Positions 43,649 through 52,986 of a stretch of DNA of 64,000 nucleotides are shown here, piece by piece. The notes beneath the pieces are model-generated. The model was given only the letters and a program-made list of their open reading frames with translations. It was not told the DNA's origin and searched no databases. This DNA is from CATQHP01 sp965205595 (GTDB lineage Bacteria > Acidobacteriota > Terriglobia > Bryobacterales > UBA6623), in the NCBI GenBank assembly GCA_965205595.1, contig CBDBHI010000057.1:1-64000 (forward strand), written 5' to 3'. Within the stretch, counting starts at the first letter, position 1, and each line of letters starts with the position of its first letter. A program made the position numbers and the translations under genes.

Positions 43649-44620
43649 CTATTCCACGAGCTGAAGGCGCGGGATGGAGGGCTTTGAGGGCGAGAGGATC
43701 AGCACCCCCGTGGCCGTCGCGTACTTCAGATCCGGCCAGGCGAGCTTGATCTTCTTCAACTCCCGTAGGCACTTTGTGCGGAAGTCGTTGACGATATTCT
43801 TATCGCCCGCCTGTGCCTGGTCTGATCCGAACTGGCGGTAGACCTGTTGCCAGGAGAGCCGCAGCGGGCGATTCAGGGTGAAGGTCCGGTAGGCGACCCA
43901 GAGATAGAGATCCAGGCCCAGCGACGATCGCTTGAGCGCTTTGAGGGTGTTCATGTCGAGCGGAACGGGGTGGCGGATGATCTCGTTGAAGAAATCCTCG
44001 CCGAGCCGTATCTTGCTCTTCCACAGCATCCGCTCATCAGGTCGCCTGGGGTCCCACCAGAACTCGGTGCGGCTGGCAACCGGTGAAATCATCTTCGCTG
44101 TGACCCGGTCATCCTCGTAGATCAGCGAGATCGTGGCGCTAAAGAGCCGGTCCATCTGGTTTCTCAAGCGGGTGCGAATGCCCCAAGTTCCGCCGCTGTC
44201 GCTGCTCAAGACGTCCAGCTTACGCATGAACTCCGAAAGCGAAGAACCCAGAACCAGCTCGCGGGATTGGGTGCGTACGGCTTCGGTGCACACCCAGGCC
44301 AGCAAGAGGCGCGGCAGATTGCCGAAGGGCAGCTTGCAGTCGGCTCCCGCGATCATGACCAGCTTGTACGGGCCGTTCTGTCGTTTGTATTGAAGCCGGT
44401 CGCCGGGGTTGGTGCGGGGCAGGCTGCACAGCGCCAGCAGGCGTGCCATGAAACCCATGTCGGGGTCCGCTTCGCTGGCCGAAACAAGCTGATTCACCTG
44501 ATCGAAGCGGGTGAAGTGGTGAACCGCCTGGGGCGTGGCGTCGCGGAGCGCCTTTACCGGCCCGCCCAGATCAGAGATGGCTTCCTCGATGGGAACCAAG
44601 CCGTCCCGTTTGCGCGCCAT
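43649..44620 (-). CDS. repA: RepA-type plasmid replication initiator
   Basis: A 323-residue protein of the plasmid-encoded RepA family (RepA_C), which binds origin iterons and opens the origin. The family core is visible from about residue 58: ARLLALCSLPRTNPGDRLQY, then GPYKLVMIAGADCKLPFGNLPRLLLAWVCTEAVRT, LGSSLSEFMRKLDV and IRTRLRNQMDRLFSATISL; a C-terminal winged-helix-like part follows (SLGLDLYLWVAYRTF, LSWQQVYRQFGSDQ). Full length, with an ATG at 44620. Three iterons and a DnaA-box-like site lie directly downstream. It is evidence that the region was, or is, a plasmid. Confidence 0.9.
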   Translation of the reverse strand: MARKRDGLVPIEEAISDLGGPVKALRDATPQAVHHFTRFDQVNQLVSASEADPDMGFMARLLALCSLPRTNPGDRLQYKRQNGPYKLVMIAGADCKLPFGNLPRLLLAWVCTEAVRTQSRELVLGSSLSEFMRKLDVLSSDSGGTWGIRTRLRNQMDRLFSATISLIYEDDRVTAKMISPVASRTEFWWDPRRPDERMLWKSKIRLGEDFFNEIIRHPVPLDMNTLKALKRSSLGLDLYLWVAYRTFTLNRPLRLSWQQVYRQFGSDQAQAGDKNIVNDFRTKCLRELKKIKLAWPDLKYATATGVLILSPSKPSIPRLQLVE

Positions 44621-44753
44621 GCCTTATTCTCCCATGTTCCCCGGATAGAAGGGGCGCGCGTTCAGCGCCGAGGAGGGTAAAAAGGGCATCTGCGGATGGG
44701 GTCGAGATTGCCATGCCGAGTCGCAGTTGTCCCCTCCCGCCGGACGGGCGGGG

Positions 44754-45173
44754 ATGGGGATCGGCGAAGAGCCTCTGCGGGGGCGGTTCTGCCGGGGGGC
44801 CGGCTGTGGCGTGGTGTTCTGGATCTGTCGTCATTGTGACCGGGGGCACCAATACTGCGGCGAGCGCTGCCGGCGGAAAGCGCGGCGGCAACAACGGCGG
44901 GACGCCAACCGGCGGCACCAGCAAAGTTGGGAAGGCCGGCTCGATCACCGCGACCGGCAACGGGCCTACCGGGAACGCCGCGGCCTGCGGCGCGTGACGG
45001 ATCATACTTCCCCCGCGACCTACGATTCGGGAAGTATCGGGGTAGCGGAGCTTTCCCGGTCCGAAAACGGACCGGAAAGCTTCCGCGGGGAGGCTCGATA
45101 TGGCGACTGCCCAGAATTCGAACCCGTCTGTATCATCTGCGGCCGCACCCGCAAGGAAATCCTCACTTCGTGA
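44754..45173 (+). CDS. Small zinc-finger protein of mobile elements
   Basis: A 139-residue protein with three closely spaced cysteine pairs near the N-terminus (FCRGAGCG, ICRHCDRGHQYCGERCRRKAR), enough for a zinc ribbon or double finger, followed by a strongly basic helix (RRQQRRDANRRHQ) and GRLDHRDRQRAYRERRG, then VTDHTS. I recall proteins with this C-x-x-C-DRG-x-x-YC arrangement as frequent hypotheticals on plasmids and insertion sequences; the function is unknown, though DNA or RNA binding is likely. A TTG start at 44727 is an alternative to the ATG used here. A glycine-rich frame in another register over the same DNA is a shadow. Confidence 0.6.
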   Translation: MGIGEEPLRGRFCRGAGCGVVFWICRHCDRGHQYCGERCRRKARRQQRRDANRRHQQSWEGRLDHRDRQRAYRERRGLRRVTDHTSPATYDSGSIGVAELSRSENGPESFRGEARYGDCPEFEPVCIICGRTRKEILTS

Positions 45174-45204
45174 GGGGTGCCGACAACCAAGAGAGGGAGA
45201 AACC

Positions 45205-45399
45205 GTGATTCAAAAAAAGGAAGAGAACGGCGAGAAGTACGTCACGGCCACAACCGAGGCTGAATTTCACGAGGCGTTGAACCGTGGGTTCGCGGTTGAG
45301 GTGACGCGGAAACTCGCGGATGAAATCGGAGTACCGATGAATGAGCACGTGGGTACCGTGGCGGAGATCGACGCGGCGCGGAACGACCGGCACGACTAG
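45205..45399 (+). CDS. Small acidic hypothetical protein
   Basis: 64 residues, unknown function. The GTG at 45205 is preceded by GAGAGGGAG, a good ribosome site, and the protein starts IQKKEENGEKYVTATTEAEF; a second half with AVEVTRKLADEIGVPMNEHVG suggests one beta-alpha unit. It lies 15 bases before the antirestriction gene, within the plasmid module's plus-strand operon. Confidence 0.6.
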   Translation: MIQKKEENGEKYVTATTEAEFHEALNRGFAVEVTRKLADEIGVPMNEHVGTVAEIDAARNDRHD

Positions 45400-45414
45400 G
45401 AAAGGAGGCGCCCG

Positions 45415-46503
45415 ATGACTAAGAAATCCTTTTGGCGGCGCGGGGAAGACTACGCGCAGAAAGTCTCCAGCGAAATCATTGACCAGATCAAGGCGGGAGT
45501 TGCGCCCTGGCAGAAGCCGTGGAAGCCGGGAGAACAGATCAGCGCCGAAAACTTCTCGACCGGCCAGAAGTACAGCGGCGGCAACAGCCTTTACCTGATG
45601 AGCCGCGCGATCCGCGATGGACGGGGCGACAACCGTTGGGGCACCTACAACCAGATTCGGGAAGCGGGCGGGCAGGTTCGCAAGGGCGAGAAAGGGACGC
45701 AGGTTTTGTTCTTCACGGATCGCACGGCCAAGGCCGCGAAGGACGAGAAAGGGCAGACGATCAAGGACGAGAAAGGCAAGACGATCTACAACGAAGAAAA
45801 GCGAGAGAAGCCCATCTGTAAGCAGTACACGGTGTTCAACGTGGAGCAAGCCGAGGGCTTGGAATTGAAACCGCGAGAAGGCCAAGTACGGCCCGAATGG
45901 GACGCTCATCGAGACGCCGAGAAAGTGATCGCGGCCAGCGGGCCGACCGTCGAGCACGTCGCCGGAGATCGCGCCTACTATCGCATGGCCGAGGACAAGG
46001 TAGTGCTCCCGGAGCCGTCCCAATTCCCCACCCGCAACGGCTACTACCAGACGGCGCTTCACGAGTGCGGCCATGCAACCGGCCACCCGGATCGCATGAA
46101 CCGCGAAACGCTCAAAGAGGGATTAGCCAACGGCTTTGGATCGCCGGAATACGCCCGTGAAGAATTGCGGGCCGAGATCAGCGCCATGATGACCGGGGAG
46201 CGCGTGGGCGTGGGACATGACCCGCGGCGCGGCGCGGCCTATGTCGAGAACTGGGTGAAGGTGCTTGAAAAAGACCCGCATGAGATTCATAGAGCGGCGC
46301 GAGACGCGCAGAAGATGACCGATCACCTCATGAATCGCGCCATCGACCGCGAGGTTGAGAAGCCGAGCAAGGAAAAGACGCGGGCCGAGTTGACCCAGGA
46401 ATACTCTCATGCTCGCGGGCCGCGGATCAGCCAAACGCCAAAACAATCGCCGGAAAAACAACCCGCTCAAGCCCAACAGCACGACGCAGGGCCGAGCCGT
46501 TAA
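45415..46503 (+). CDS. ardC: ArdC-type antirestriction protein
   Basis: A 362-residue protein protecting incoming DNA from restriction during conjugation. The N-terminal ArdC domain (residues about 10-145) binds single-stranded DNA: IIDQIKAGVAPWQKPWKPG, YSGGNSLYLMSRA, WGTYNQIREAGGQVRKGEKGTQV and FNVEQAEGL. The C-terminal part is a zincin-like metallopeptidase domain with HECGH at residues 216-220 and H224, then EELRAEISAMM as the downstream acidic motif. The last about 50 residues are a low-complexity basic tail. AAAGGAGG lies just before the ATG. Such genes travel on plasmids and fit the transfer module that follows. Confidence 0.93.
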   Translation: MTKKSFWRRGEDYAQKVSSEIIDQIKAGVAPWQKPWKPGEQISAENFSTGQKYSGGNSLYLMSRAIRDGRGDNRWGTYNQIREAGGQVRKGEKGTQVLFFTDRTAKAAKDEKGQTIKDEKGKTIYNEEKREKPICKQYTVFNVEQAEGLELKPREGQVRPEWDAHRDAEKVIAASGPTVEHVAGDRAYYRMAEDKVVLPEPSQFPTRNGYYQTALHECGHATGHPDRMNRETLKEGLANGFGSPEYAREELRAEISAMMTGERVGVGHDPRRGAAYVENWVKVLEKDPHEIHRAARDAQKMTDHLMNRAIDREVEKPSKEKTRAELTQEYSHARGPRISQTPKQSPEKQPAQAQQHDAGPSR

Positions 46504-46512
46504 GGAGCCACC

Positions 46513-47409
46513 GTGTTTGATCCGCGAGACTTTACCAGCGATCCCCGGACCCGGCCCGAAGCTCGCCCCAGGCGCGACCACGCGAAAGAGCGCGAGGACC
46601 GCGAGCGCGACGGCCACCGGCGCGAATACGATCCCCGCGGGACGAAGCGGCAGACCTTCCAGGACCGCACGGATCGAGCGGTAGCCGATGTGGGAATGTA
46701 TCGCAACGTCGCCTACCGCGACCTGGCGGATGCTCACTTTGAGGGACACCCCTACGCGGCGCGGCGGGCCGTCGATCAGATGGTCCGGGCCGGTCACGTC
46801 CGGGAGCATAACGCCGAGGGACCGCAAGGCGGCAGCTACAAAGTGCTGACGCTCACCGAGCGCGGAGTGGAGCGGGCAGAGCGCGTAGCCCGCGACCAGG
46901 GGCTTGATTCCCAACAGAAGGCATGGAGCGGGCTTGTGAAGCCCGGCGAGCTTCAACATGACGTGGCCGTGTTTCGCGCCGCGAGGATCGAGCAGATGAA
47001 GCTACTCGAACAGGGAGCCGTCCTCAAGCGCATCCGCATTGACGCCGAACTCAAGCGCGAGATCGCCCGCGCTACGGAAAGCGCCAGGGCGCGAGGCGGA
47101 AAGGAAGCGGCGGACGCCGCACGTTTGGAGGCGGCGGAGGCACTAGCTCTGCCCGTCAAGAATGGCCGGGTGGAGTACCCGGACGCGCAGCTTGAATACC
47201 ACGACGTTGAGGGCCGCGGCGGGCGCGTCAACGTCGAGGTTGCGACCGAGCACTACAGCGCCAAGAGTATCGCCGCGAAAGCCGCCGCCGGGTTTGCCGT
47301 GCATGGAAGCAACGGGCGGGCCTCGGCGCGCATAGCCCGATCCCTCGGCCAGGACGAGGGCAGCGGCGGCGGCGGCGGCGCACGCGATAAAGGGTCTATC
47401 GAACTCTAA
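46513..47409 (+). CDS. Winged-helix protein, replication-relaxation-like, of the conjugative module
   Basis: 298 residues. The N-terminus is very basic and acidic mixed (residues 1-50), then a winged-helix-like segment (YRNVAYRDLADAHFEGHPYAARRAVDQMVRAGHV, positions about 63-96, with GGSYKVLTLTERG as the wing), then VKPGELQHDVAVFRAARIEQM and a long helix, ending in a beta-rich part NGRVEYPDAQLEYHDVEG. This order resembles replication-relaxation family proteins found near transfer genes. GTG start with TAAGGAG overlapping the ardC stop. Because no standard relaxase is present, it is a candidate for DNA processing at the transfer origin; this is inference. Confidence 0.6.
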   Translation: MFDPRDFTSDPRTRPEARPRRDHAKEREDRERDGHRREYDPRGTKRQTFQDRTDRAVADVGMYRNVAYRDLADAHFEGHPYAARRAVDQMVRAGHVREHNAEGPQGGSYKVLTLTERGVERAERVARDQGLDSQQKAWSGLVKPGELQHDVAVFRAARIEQMKLLEQGAVLKRIRIDAELKREIARATESARARGGKEAADAARLEAAEALALPVKNGRVEYPDAQLEYHDVEGRGGRVNVEVATEHYSAKSIAAKAAAGFAVHGSNGRASARIARSLGQDEGSGGGGGARDKGSIEL

Positions 47410-47423
47410 ACAGGAGATTCGCA

Positions 47424-47747
47424 ATGCAGCCGTGGAAAATCAGTGTTGGCTTCACGGTCATCATAATTGCCGTCGCCGCGATGGTTGGCGGAGAACACTT
47501 CGCTTATCTCGAACCTCATTTTCAAATCATCTTCACCGATTATTGGATGGGCTTAGCGTGGTATGGCGGACTTGCCATAGTCACGCTGATGGCTGTGATC
47601 TACGCCGCCGCCCGCGCTTTGGGCTTGGCTGATCTCGGCCTCAAGGTCGATCTCATGGAGCGCTCCATTCGGCGCGGCAGCAGCGGGCAAACCGAGCTTG
47701 CCGAGAAGCTGGGACAAGAAGACCGGGGACAGTTCCCCGGCGGATGA
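47424..47747 (+). CDS. Small membrane protein of the transfer operon
   Basis: 107 residues with two hydrophobic helices (about 6-23 and 43-66: WKISVGFTVIIIAVAAMVGG, YGGLAIVTLMAVIYAAARAL) and a polar tail. AGGAGATTC precedes the ATG at good spacing. It directly precedes the pilin gene and probably belongs to the secretion machine or its regulation, but I do not recognise a family. Confidence 0.65.
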   Translation: MQPWKISVGFTVIIIAVAAMVGGEHFAYLEPHFQIIFTDYWMGLAWYGGLAIVTLMAVIYAAARALGLADLGLKVDLMERSIRRGSSGQTELAEKLGQEDRGQFPGG

Positions 47748-47772
47748 ATCAACAAAAAAAGGGAGACACACA

Positions 47773-48090
47773 ATGACAAACAAACATTCAACCATCTCGA
47801 AACGCGTCGTTCTTCTGGTGGGCATCCTCGCGCTTTCGGCGGGAGAACTTATGGCCCAGACGGCACCAGTCACACCAAGCGCGGGAGCAAGCCCTTGGCT
47901 GCAAGCGATTGACGTGTTGCAGAGCGCTTTCACCGGACCCATTGCGCGAGGACTCAGCTTGATTGCCGTCGTGGTGGGCGGGCTGATGTTCGCCTTCGGG
48001 GAAGGCGGCAGCAAGAAGGCCCTGGCCGGAATCATCTTCGGCCTGGGAATGGCCATGGGCGCGGCTAACTTTCTTACGTGGCTCTTCTGA
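47773..48090 (+). CDS. virB2: VirB2/TrbC-type conjugative pilin
   Basis: A 105-residue pilin precursor. The signal peptide ends LSAGELMAQ, and the mature part has the two hydrophobic helices of TrbC/VirB2 proteins (GPIARGLSLIAVVVGGLMFAFG and KALAGIIFGLGMAMGAANFL) separated by the short GEGGSKKA turn. The start at 47773 follows a GGGAG ribosome site. Its stop overlaps the start of virB3 (TGATG), as in many T4SS operons. Confidence 0.85.
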   Translation: MTNKHSTISKRVVLLVGILALSAGELMAQTAPVTPSAGASPWLQAIDVLQSAFTGPIARGLSLIAVVVGGLMFAFGEGGSKKALAGIIFGLGMAMGAANFLTWLF

Positions 48091-48386
48091 TGGAGCGCGG
48101 CAAGACATGGCGCGGATACCCGGCGCTTTCCAAACCGCTCACCATCATGGGCGTCGAGCGCCGCTGGTTCCTGTTGAGCGCCACGTTGGGGCTTGCCTTG
48201 TGGAACGCCATCAACTCCATTGTGGTGGGCGCATTGATCTTCGCGGTGCTCTACGGCGTCGGGTTTTGGGCCTGGAAGCAAGACCCCAACATGCTCGAAA
48301 TCCTGCGGGCGTCCGCGCAGTTTCGCGCCCGCTACGATCCCGGCAAATGGGCGCAGGCTCCCTGGACCCTTCTCATTCGGAGATAG
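48090..48386 (+). CDS. virB3: VirB3/TrbD-type inner-membrane protein
   Basis: 98 residues. TrbD/VirB3 proteins are short inner-membrane subunits acting next to the VirB4 ATPase. The sequence has the typical start GYPALSKPLTIMGVERRW, two adjacent hydrophobic helices (FLLSATLGLALWNAI, VVGALIFAVLYGVGFWAWK) and the C-terminal MLEILRASAQFRARYDP. The ATG at 48090 overlaps the virB2 stop. Confidence 0.85.
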   Translation: MERGKTWRGYPALSKPLTIMGVERRWFLLSATLGLALWNAINSIVVGALIFAVLYGVGFWAWKQDPNMLEILRASAQFRARYDPGKWAQAPWTLLIRR

Positions 48387-48389
48387 CGC

Positions 48390-50814
48390 GTGAATATCAA
48401 CAATGAACTCGCGGACTTTGAAGCGGCGGGAGCGCTGGCCGAGGAACTGCCCTGGTGGGGCTGGCTCGAAGATGGCCGGTCCTGCCTGACCCGCGCCGGG
48501 GAGCTTATGACGATCGCACGGCTGACGCCTAGCGTCCTGGACGGTCAGACACCCGAACAACTAGACCGGGTTGTGGACCGCTGGCAACGGATGTTGAGCG
48601 GCGTCGATTCGCGGACCCGGCTTTACTTCTATTTGCTGCGGCGTCCCATCCAATTCGAGAGACCAAGGCGATGACGAAGCATCGAGCGTTGCCGCGCTTG
48701 GACGGCGCAAGCGCCGGGCGTTCCTTGAGAAACGGGTACAGAACGTTAGCGCCTATGTCGCATGGGCGCATGATCCGGGCCTATCCGCCGTCACCACTCA
48801 AAAGACCGGCGGGCCGTGGTGGATGGCCTATGCCAAGAACTGGATGGCCCGGCGGCGCAATCAACATGAATCGGTTTACCTTGAATCCTCTATCGCGGCG
48901 GCGGCGGGGAGCTTCCGGCAACTGGTCGAAGCAAGCCGGGCGCTGGTCGATGACCTGACGCCGATACAGGTGCTTGACGCGCCGCAAGCGTCTCTCGTTC
49001 TGAACGAACTAACCAACCGGCCCGGCTCTTTTTGGGCCGGCGCGACCGGCAGCGGCATGAATTGGAGGCTGGCTGTCTCCGAACTCGAAGCGGAGCGGCG
49101 CAATCTGCGCCTGGACGGGGAGCCTGTCATTCTCTACTCGCTTCTCTCGCCACCCGGAGCGGCGAAGGCGAATCTTCTACAGGCGCTTTACCGGCTCGAT
49201 GCCACCATGACGGTGACTCTCGAATGGCGTCCGCGGGGCCTCGATACGGCCCGGCGAAAAATCCGGGGAGCGCAACGCCATTACTTCTCAAAGCGCTACT
49301 CGATGTCCGCCGCCGTCCAAGAAACCGAAGGCACCGCTACGGCGATGGTGGACACGGCGGCGGCGGCGGAATCGGAGCGCCTGGGCGATGCCCTGGTCGA
49401 GTTGGAGACGGACGGAATCGCTTACGGCGATCTTGCCCTGACCGTGGCGCTCCACGGCCCGCTATCGAGACCGAGAGCCTGGACGGAGATATCCGGCGCA
49501 TCTTTACCAGCCATGACGCCAAGGTGATCCGCGAGGGTTACGGGCAGCTTCCCGCCTGGTTTTCGCGGATGCCCGCGCAACCGCGCCGGCGACAATGCCG
49601 ATCCGTGTTTGTATCGGCGGGCGCGGTTGCTTCGATGGCTCCGATCTTCGGTCCTCCGGTGGAAACACCGCGCAGCGGCCACTTGAAGAAAGCGGCCCTG
49701 GCCGTGCTTGAAACCCAATGGAGAACCCCCTACTACTACGATCTGTTCAAAGGAGACGTGGGACATACGCTGGTGCTTGGCGCGACCGGCGCGGGCAAAT
49801 CCTTCGCGCTCAACTTCCTTCTAGTTCAAGCCCTCCAATACGATCCGCGTATTCTCATTCTCGATCTAGGCGGCTCCTACCGCTGGCTGACCCAGTTTCT
49901 AGGCGGAGGCTACATGGAGCTATCCCCGGAAGGCGACACGGGCGGCGGCTTTCGCTTACGGCCCTTCTCGCTTCCGGCGGGGGAGCGGACCTTCGGATTC
50001 CTTGCCGGGTGGATTGCGCGCCTCTTGCGGATCGGCGGCTGGACACTCGGCGGGGAAGACCCCAGCGAGATTCGCGCCCGCGTCGAAGATATCTATGCCT
50101 TCGCACCCGCACGGCGGACCCTTGGGGTGCTGGTCCGTTCGCTGCCCTCAAAGATGTGGCCCGCTATGGGGCGCTGGCACGGCAGACGGCGCGTGGGGTC
50201 GATATTTCGATAACGCGGCGGACGGAGACGACCTCAACTTCGAGGACTGGCAGGTGATCGACATGGCGGGCGCGGCGGAGCACGAGGACTTGTGCGAAGC
50301 GGCGCTGTTCTACCTTCTGGAACGGTTGCGGCTGTCTTTGGAGAACCCCGACGAGACGGCCAGGGTAAAACTCATGGTCGTCGATGAAGCGTGGCGCTAC
50401 TTGCAAGATCCGGCTGTGCTTTCCTATCTCGCGGAAGCCGCTAAGACGTGGCGCAAGAAGAACGCGGCGCTGATTATCGCCACGCAAAGCGCCGTGGACG
50501 TGACCGGGACCGCGGGGGCGGAAGCCTTGCTCGAATCCATGCCGACCAAGCTGTTTCTCGCCAACCCGGAGTTGCCGGACAAAGCCGCCGAAACCTTCCG
50601 GCTCAACCCTTCCGAAGTCAATACCATTCGAGGCTTGATCCCCAAGCGCGAGCTTTATCTACGCCGCACCGACGCGGCGGGTATCTTGCGGCTTGAAGTC
50701 GATCCGGCCAGCTATTGGCTCTATACCTCGTCGCCTGTCGATGCTCACAAGCGCGCCGAGGCAGTCCGCGAGTACGGCCTCGTCGAGGCCATTGAACACC
50801 TATCCAGGAGGTAG
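48390..50814 (+). pseudogene. virB4: VirB4/TrbE ATPase, broken by three frameshifts
   Basis: The main T4SS ATPase, which powers pilus assembly and substrate transfer, here in four consecutive reading frames. The first part (from GTG 48390) has GWLEDGRSCLTRAGELM and RLYFYLLRRPIQFE; frame changes at about 48655-48660 to RVQNVSAYVAWAHDPG and WMAYAKNWMARRRN; at about 49459 to the segment with DGDIRRIFTSHDAK, PYYYDLFKGDVGHTLVLG and the Walker A GATGAGKSF; and at about 50183 to GAWGRYFDN and the Walker B KLMVVDEAW. All domains of a roughly 800-residue VirB4 are present in order, so it was intact until recently, but no full-length protein can be made. Two +1 and one -1 changes rule out one simple programmed shift. 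Confidence 0.88.
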
Positions 50815-50817
50815 CTC

Positions 50818-51661
50818 ATGTTGAAAATCCTTACACTCGTCACGGCGGCGCTCGTGGCGCTCACCATCCCGCTGACCGCTCAGGACGGCGGGCCGGTGTT
50901 GCGCGTTGACGGAGGCCGGGATCAAATCGTACAGATTCGCGCCAAGACCCGCCACACCACCGTTATCGTGCTTCCCCAAACAGAAAACGTGCTGGATTTT
51001 GTAGTCGGAGATTCCGAATACTGGCACCTGACCGGAGCCGCGAATCTGGCGTTCCTGAAGCCCATTGCCGAGGGCGTCACGACCAACGTGGCGCTGGTTT
51101 GCGAGTCCGGGCGCATCTATTCATTCCTTGTCACCGAGCAAAGCAACGGCCGGCCGCATCTTGTCGTCCGCATCGACCCACAGGGGGAGGCCGATCCGCG
51201 AATCTCGCCGGACGAAACATGAACCGGCCTTTGTAGCTCGCGGGCAGGTTGCCGCCTATCAGCAGATGGCGGAGACGGCCATCAAGACGGCCAAGGCCGC
51301 GCGGATGGACGCCGATAGCCGCATCGCGGACACGGCGGCGCGGGCGGCGGGCGAGAGCGAGGCGTTCCGGGCGGACTATCCCACGCGGCTCAAGTTTCCC
51401 TACCGATTGGAGGACAAGGCGCACAAGTGGCCGTTCCTGGTCGAGGGAATGTGGCACGACGGGCAGTTTACCTACCTTCGCTCCAACGCCCAGGAGTCGC
51501 CCGCGCTGTACGAAGAAAAGGACGGGAAACCGTCGCTCGTGGCCTACGATCTTGGCGAGGACGGGCTGTACGTCGCCCGTCACGTTTTGGGCCACGGCTG
51601 GTTGCAGATTGGCAAACAGAAAGTACGCTGGCGCTTCGCCGTGCCGGAGATCGGGCCATGA
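50818..51661 (+). pseudogene. virB9: VirB9/TrbG outer-membrane-complex protein, frameshifted
   Basis: The secreted VirB9/TrbG subunit that forms part of the T4SS core complex. The first frame (50818-51222) has a signal peptide (ILTLVTAALVALTIPLTA) and the N-terminal domain (TTVIVLPQTENVLDFVVGD, GVTTNVALVCESGRIYSFLV). At about 51212-51220 the frame shifts by one base, after which the C-terminal domain continues (FPYRLEDKAHKWPFLVEGMW, FTYLRSNAQESPALYEE, LVAYDLGEDGLYVARHVLG) to 51661. AGGAGG precedes the ATG. Its end overlaps virB10 (ATGA). Confidence 0.85.
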
Positions 51662-52983
51662 TCGAGTGGAAGCGGCTCTACGTAAAACCAGCGGGATCGC
51701 TCCCCGGTGGCGTCGTCACGCAATGGGGTGTGGGAGCCATCACGGTTTTCGTTCTTCTGTTCCTGACCTACTGGATTTGGCTCGGCGGCGGGGAGCCAAC
51801 AGAGGTTGCCGGATTAACCGAGGTAGCCACAACCGCGCCGCGCAGCTTTACCGATCAGATGAGCGCACGGGTGGACGAGGAAACGATGCGGGCCGAAACC
51901 AAGCGGGCGGCAGCGGAGCGAGCCTTGCGGGCGCGGCAACAACAGCAAGCCAACGTCGCCGGAGTTACTGCCGCCAACCAAGCGGCGATACTTGCCGGGC
52001 CGAGTCCCGACACCGGGCAACCCTACACCCAGGAAGAATGGGAACTCCGGGAACGCTTGCGCCTGGAAGCCGTTGAGCGGCGCAGCCGTTCGCTTCGCAG
52101 TTCGCCGGTCGCATAGACCTACCGAAAACTAGACGGCAGCGGCGCGAGCGCCGGGCAGCGGATCGTTGACGATCCTGCACCCGCAAAAGATGAAGGCGCG
52201 GAAGCCCTGCAACACGCGCTTGACACAATGCGGACGGTCACAAGCGGCCTTGAAGATCAAATCGCGGCGGAGACCCAGGCCGACCAAGCGTTTATCGCGG
52301 CACTCCGCGGAACGCCGACCACGCCGGAAGCCGCCCCGGTTGTTCCCGCCGCGACCGCGGGCAGCGCCACGGCGCGAGATTACTCTGTTGCGGCGCGGGT
52401 CGAAGCGCCGCAAGACCCTCCCGGCTGGGAGGGTATCCATGAAGGCTCGTTTTTGGAAGCGGCGCTGGCAACACAGCTTTCCGGCGACTTCCCCGGCCCG
52501 GTGCTGGCCCTGGTTGCCATTCCCTTCTACTCGGCGGATCGGCAGCGCATCCTGGTGCCGCGAGGAACGCGGGTTATCGGCACGGCTCAGGCCGTGACAA
52601 ACCAGGATCAATCGCGGCTGGGAGTTGGTTTTCACCGCTTGATCTACCCGGACGGACGCTGGGTTTCGCTCCAATTTCGGGGCCTCAATCAACTTGGCGA
52701 GGGAGCCTTGAAAGATCAAGTGGACCGCCACTACTTTTCCATGTTCGCCGCTGTCGGGGCGGTCGGCGTCCTCAGCGGCCTCACGGCGGCGCGGGGCAAT
52801 CCTTACGAGGGCGGAGTGGCGGGCTTCCGCGCCAATGCCGGGCAGGGACTCGGCCAGGCCGCTACGCGTATCCTGGATCGTTTCTTGAATCGTTTACCCA
52901 ACATCACTATTCGCGCCGGACACCGGCTCCGCGTTTGGTTCACATCCGACGTGCTGGTTCCCCGGCCCACAAAAGGAGACTGA
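51658..52983 (+). pseudogene. virB10: VirB10/TrbI core protein with an in-frame amber stop
   Basis: VirB10/TrbI spans both membranes and links the inner-membrane ATPases to the outer core. The N-terminus is cytoplasmic with a single membrane helix (VGAITVFVLLFLTYWIW), then a Q/A/E-rich periplasmic linker. TAG at 52114-52116 interrupts at residue 153, but the same frame continues (TYRKLDGSG) to the intact C-terminal TrbI domain (EGSFLEAALATQLSGDFPG, ILVPRGTRVIGTAQAV, LGVGFHRLIYPDGRWVSLQF, ITIRAGHRLRVWFTSDV). Relatives have a PVA-x-TYRK pattern here, so one base change, TTG to TAG, would explain the stop. Internal reinitiation at 52228 could only give a C-terminal fragment without the membrane anchor. 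Confidence 0.85.
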
Positions 52984-52986
52984 AAA

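Noticed and set aside
44713..44997. Glycine/threonine-rich 94-codon frame between repA and ardC
   Set aside because: It is another register of the zinc-finger gene at 44754-45173, whose cysteine and DRG motifs look conserved.
45163..46086. 307-codon minus-strand frame opposite ardC
   Set aside because: Antisense shadow; ArdC and HExxH motifs are on the plus strand.
47553..48560. 335-codon minus-strand frame across virB2 and virB3
   Set aside because: Overlaps two small genes with clear family motifs and overlapping start/stop signals on the plus strand.
48390..50814. Programmed frameshifting as the explanation for the split virB4
   Set aside because: Three shifts of differing direction without obvious slippery heptamers, plus further lesions in other genes of the same operon, fit decay better.
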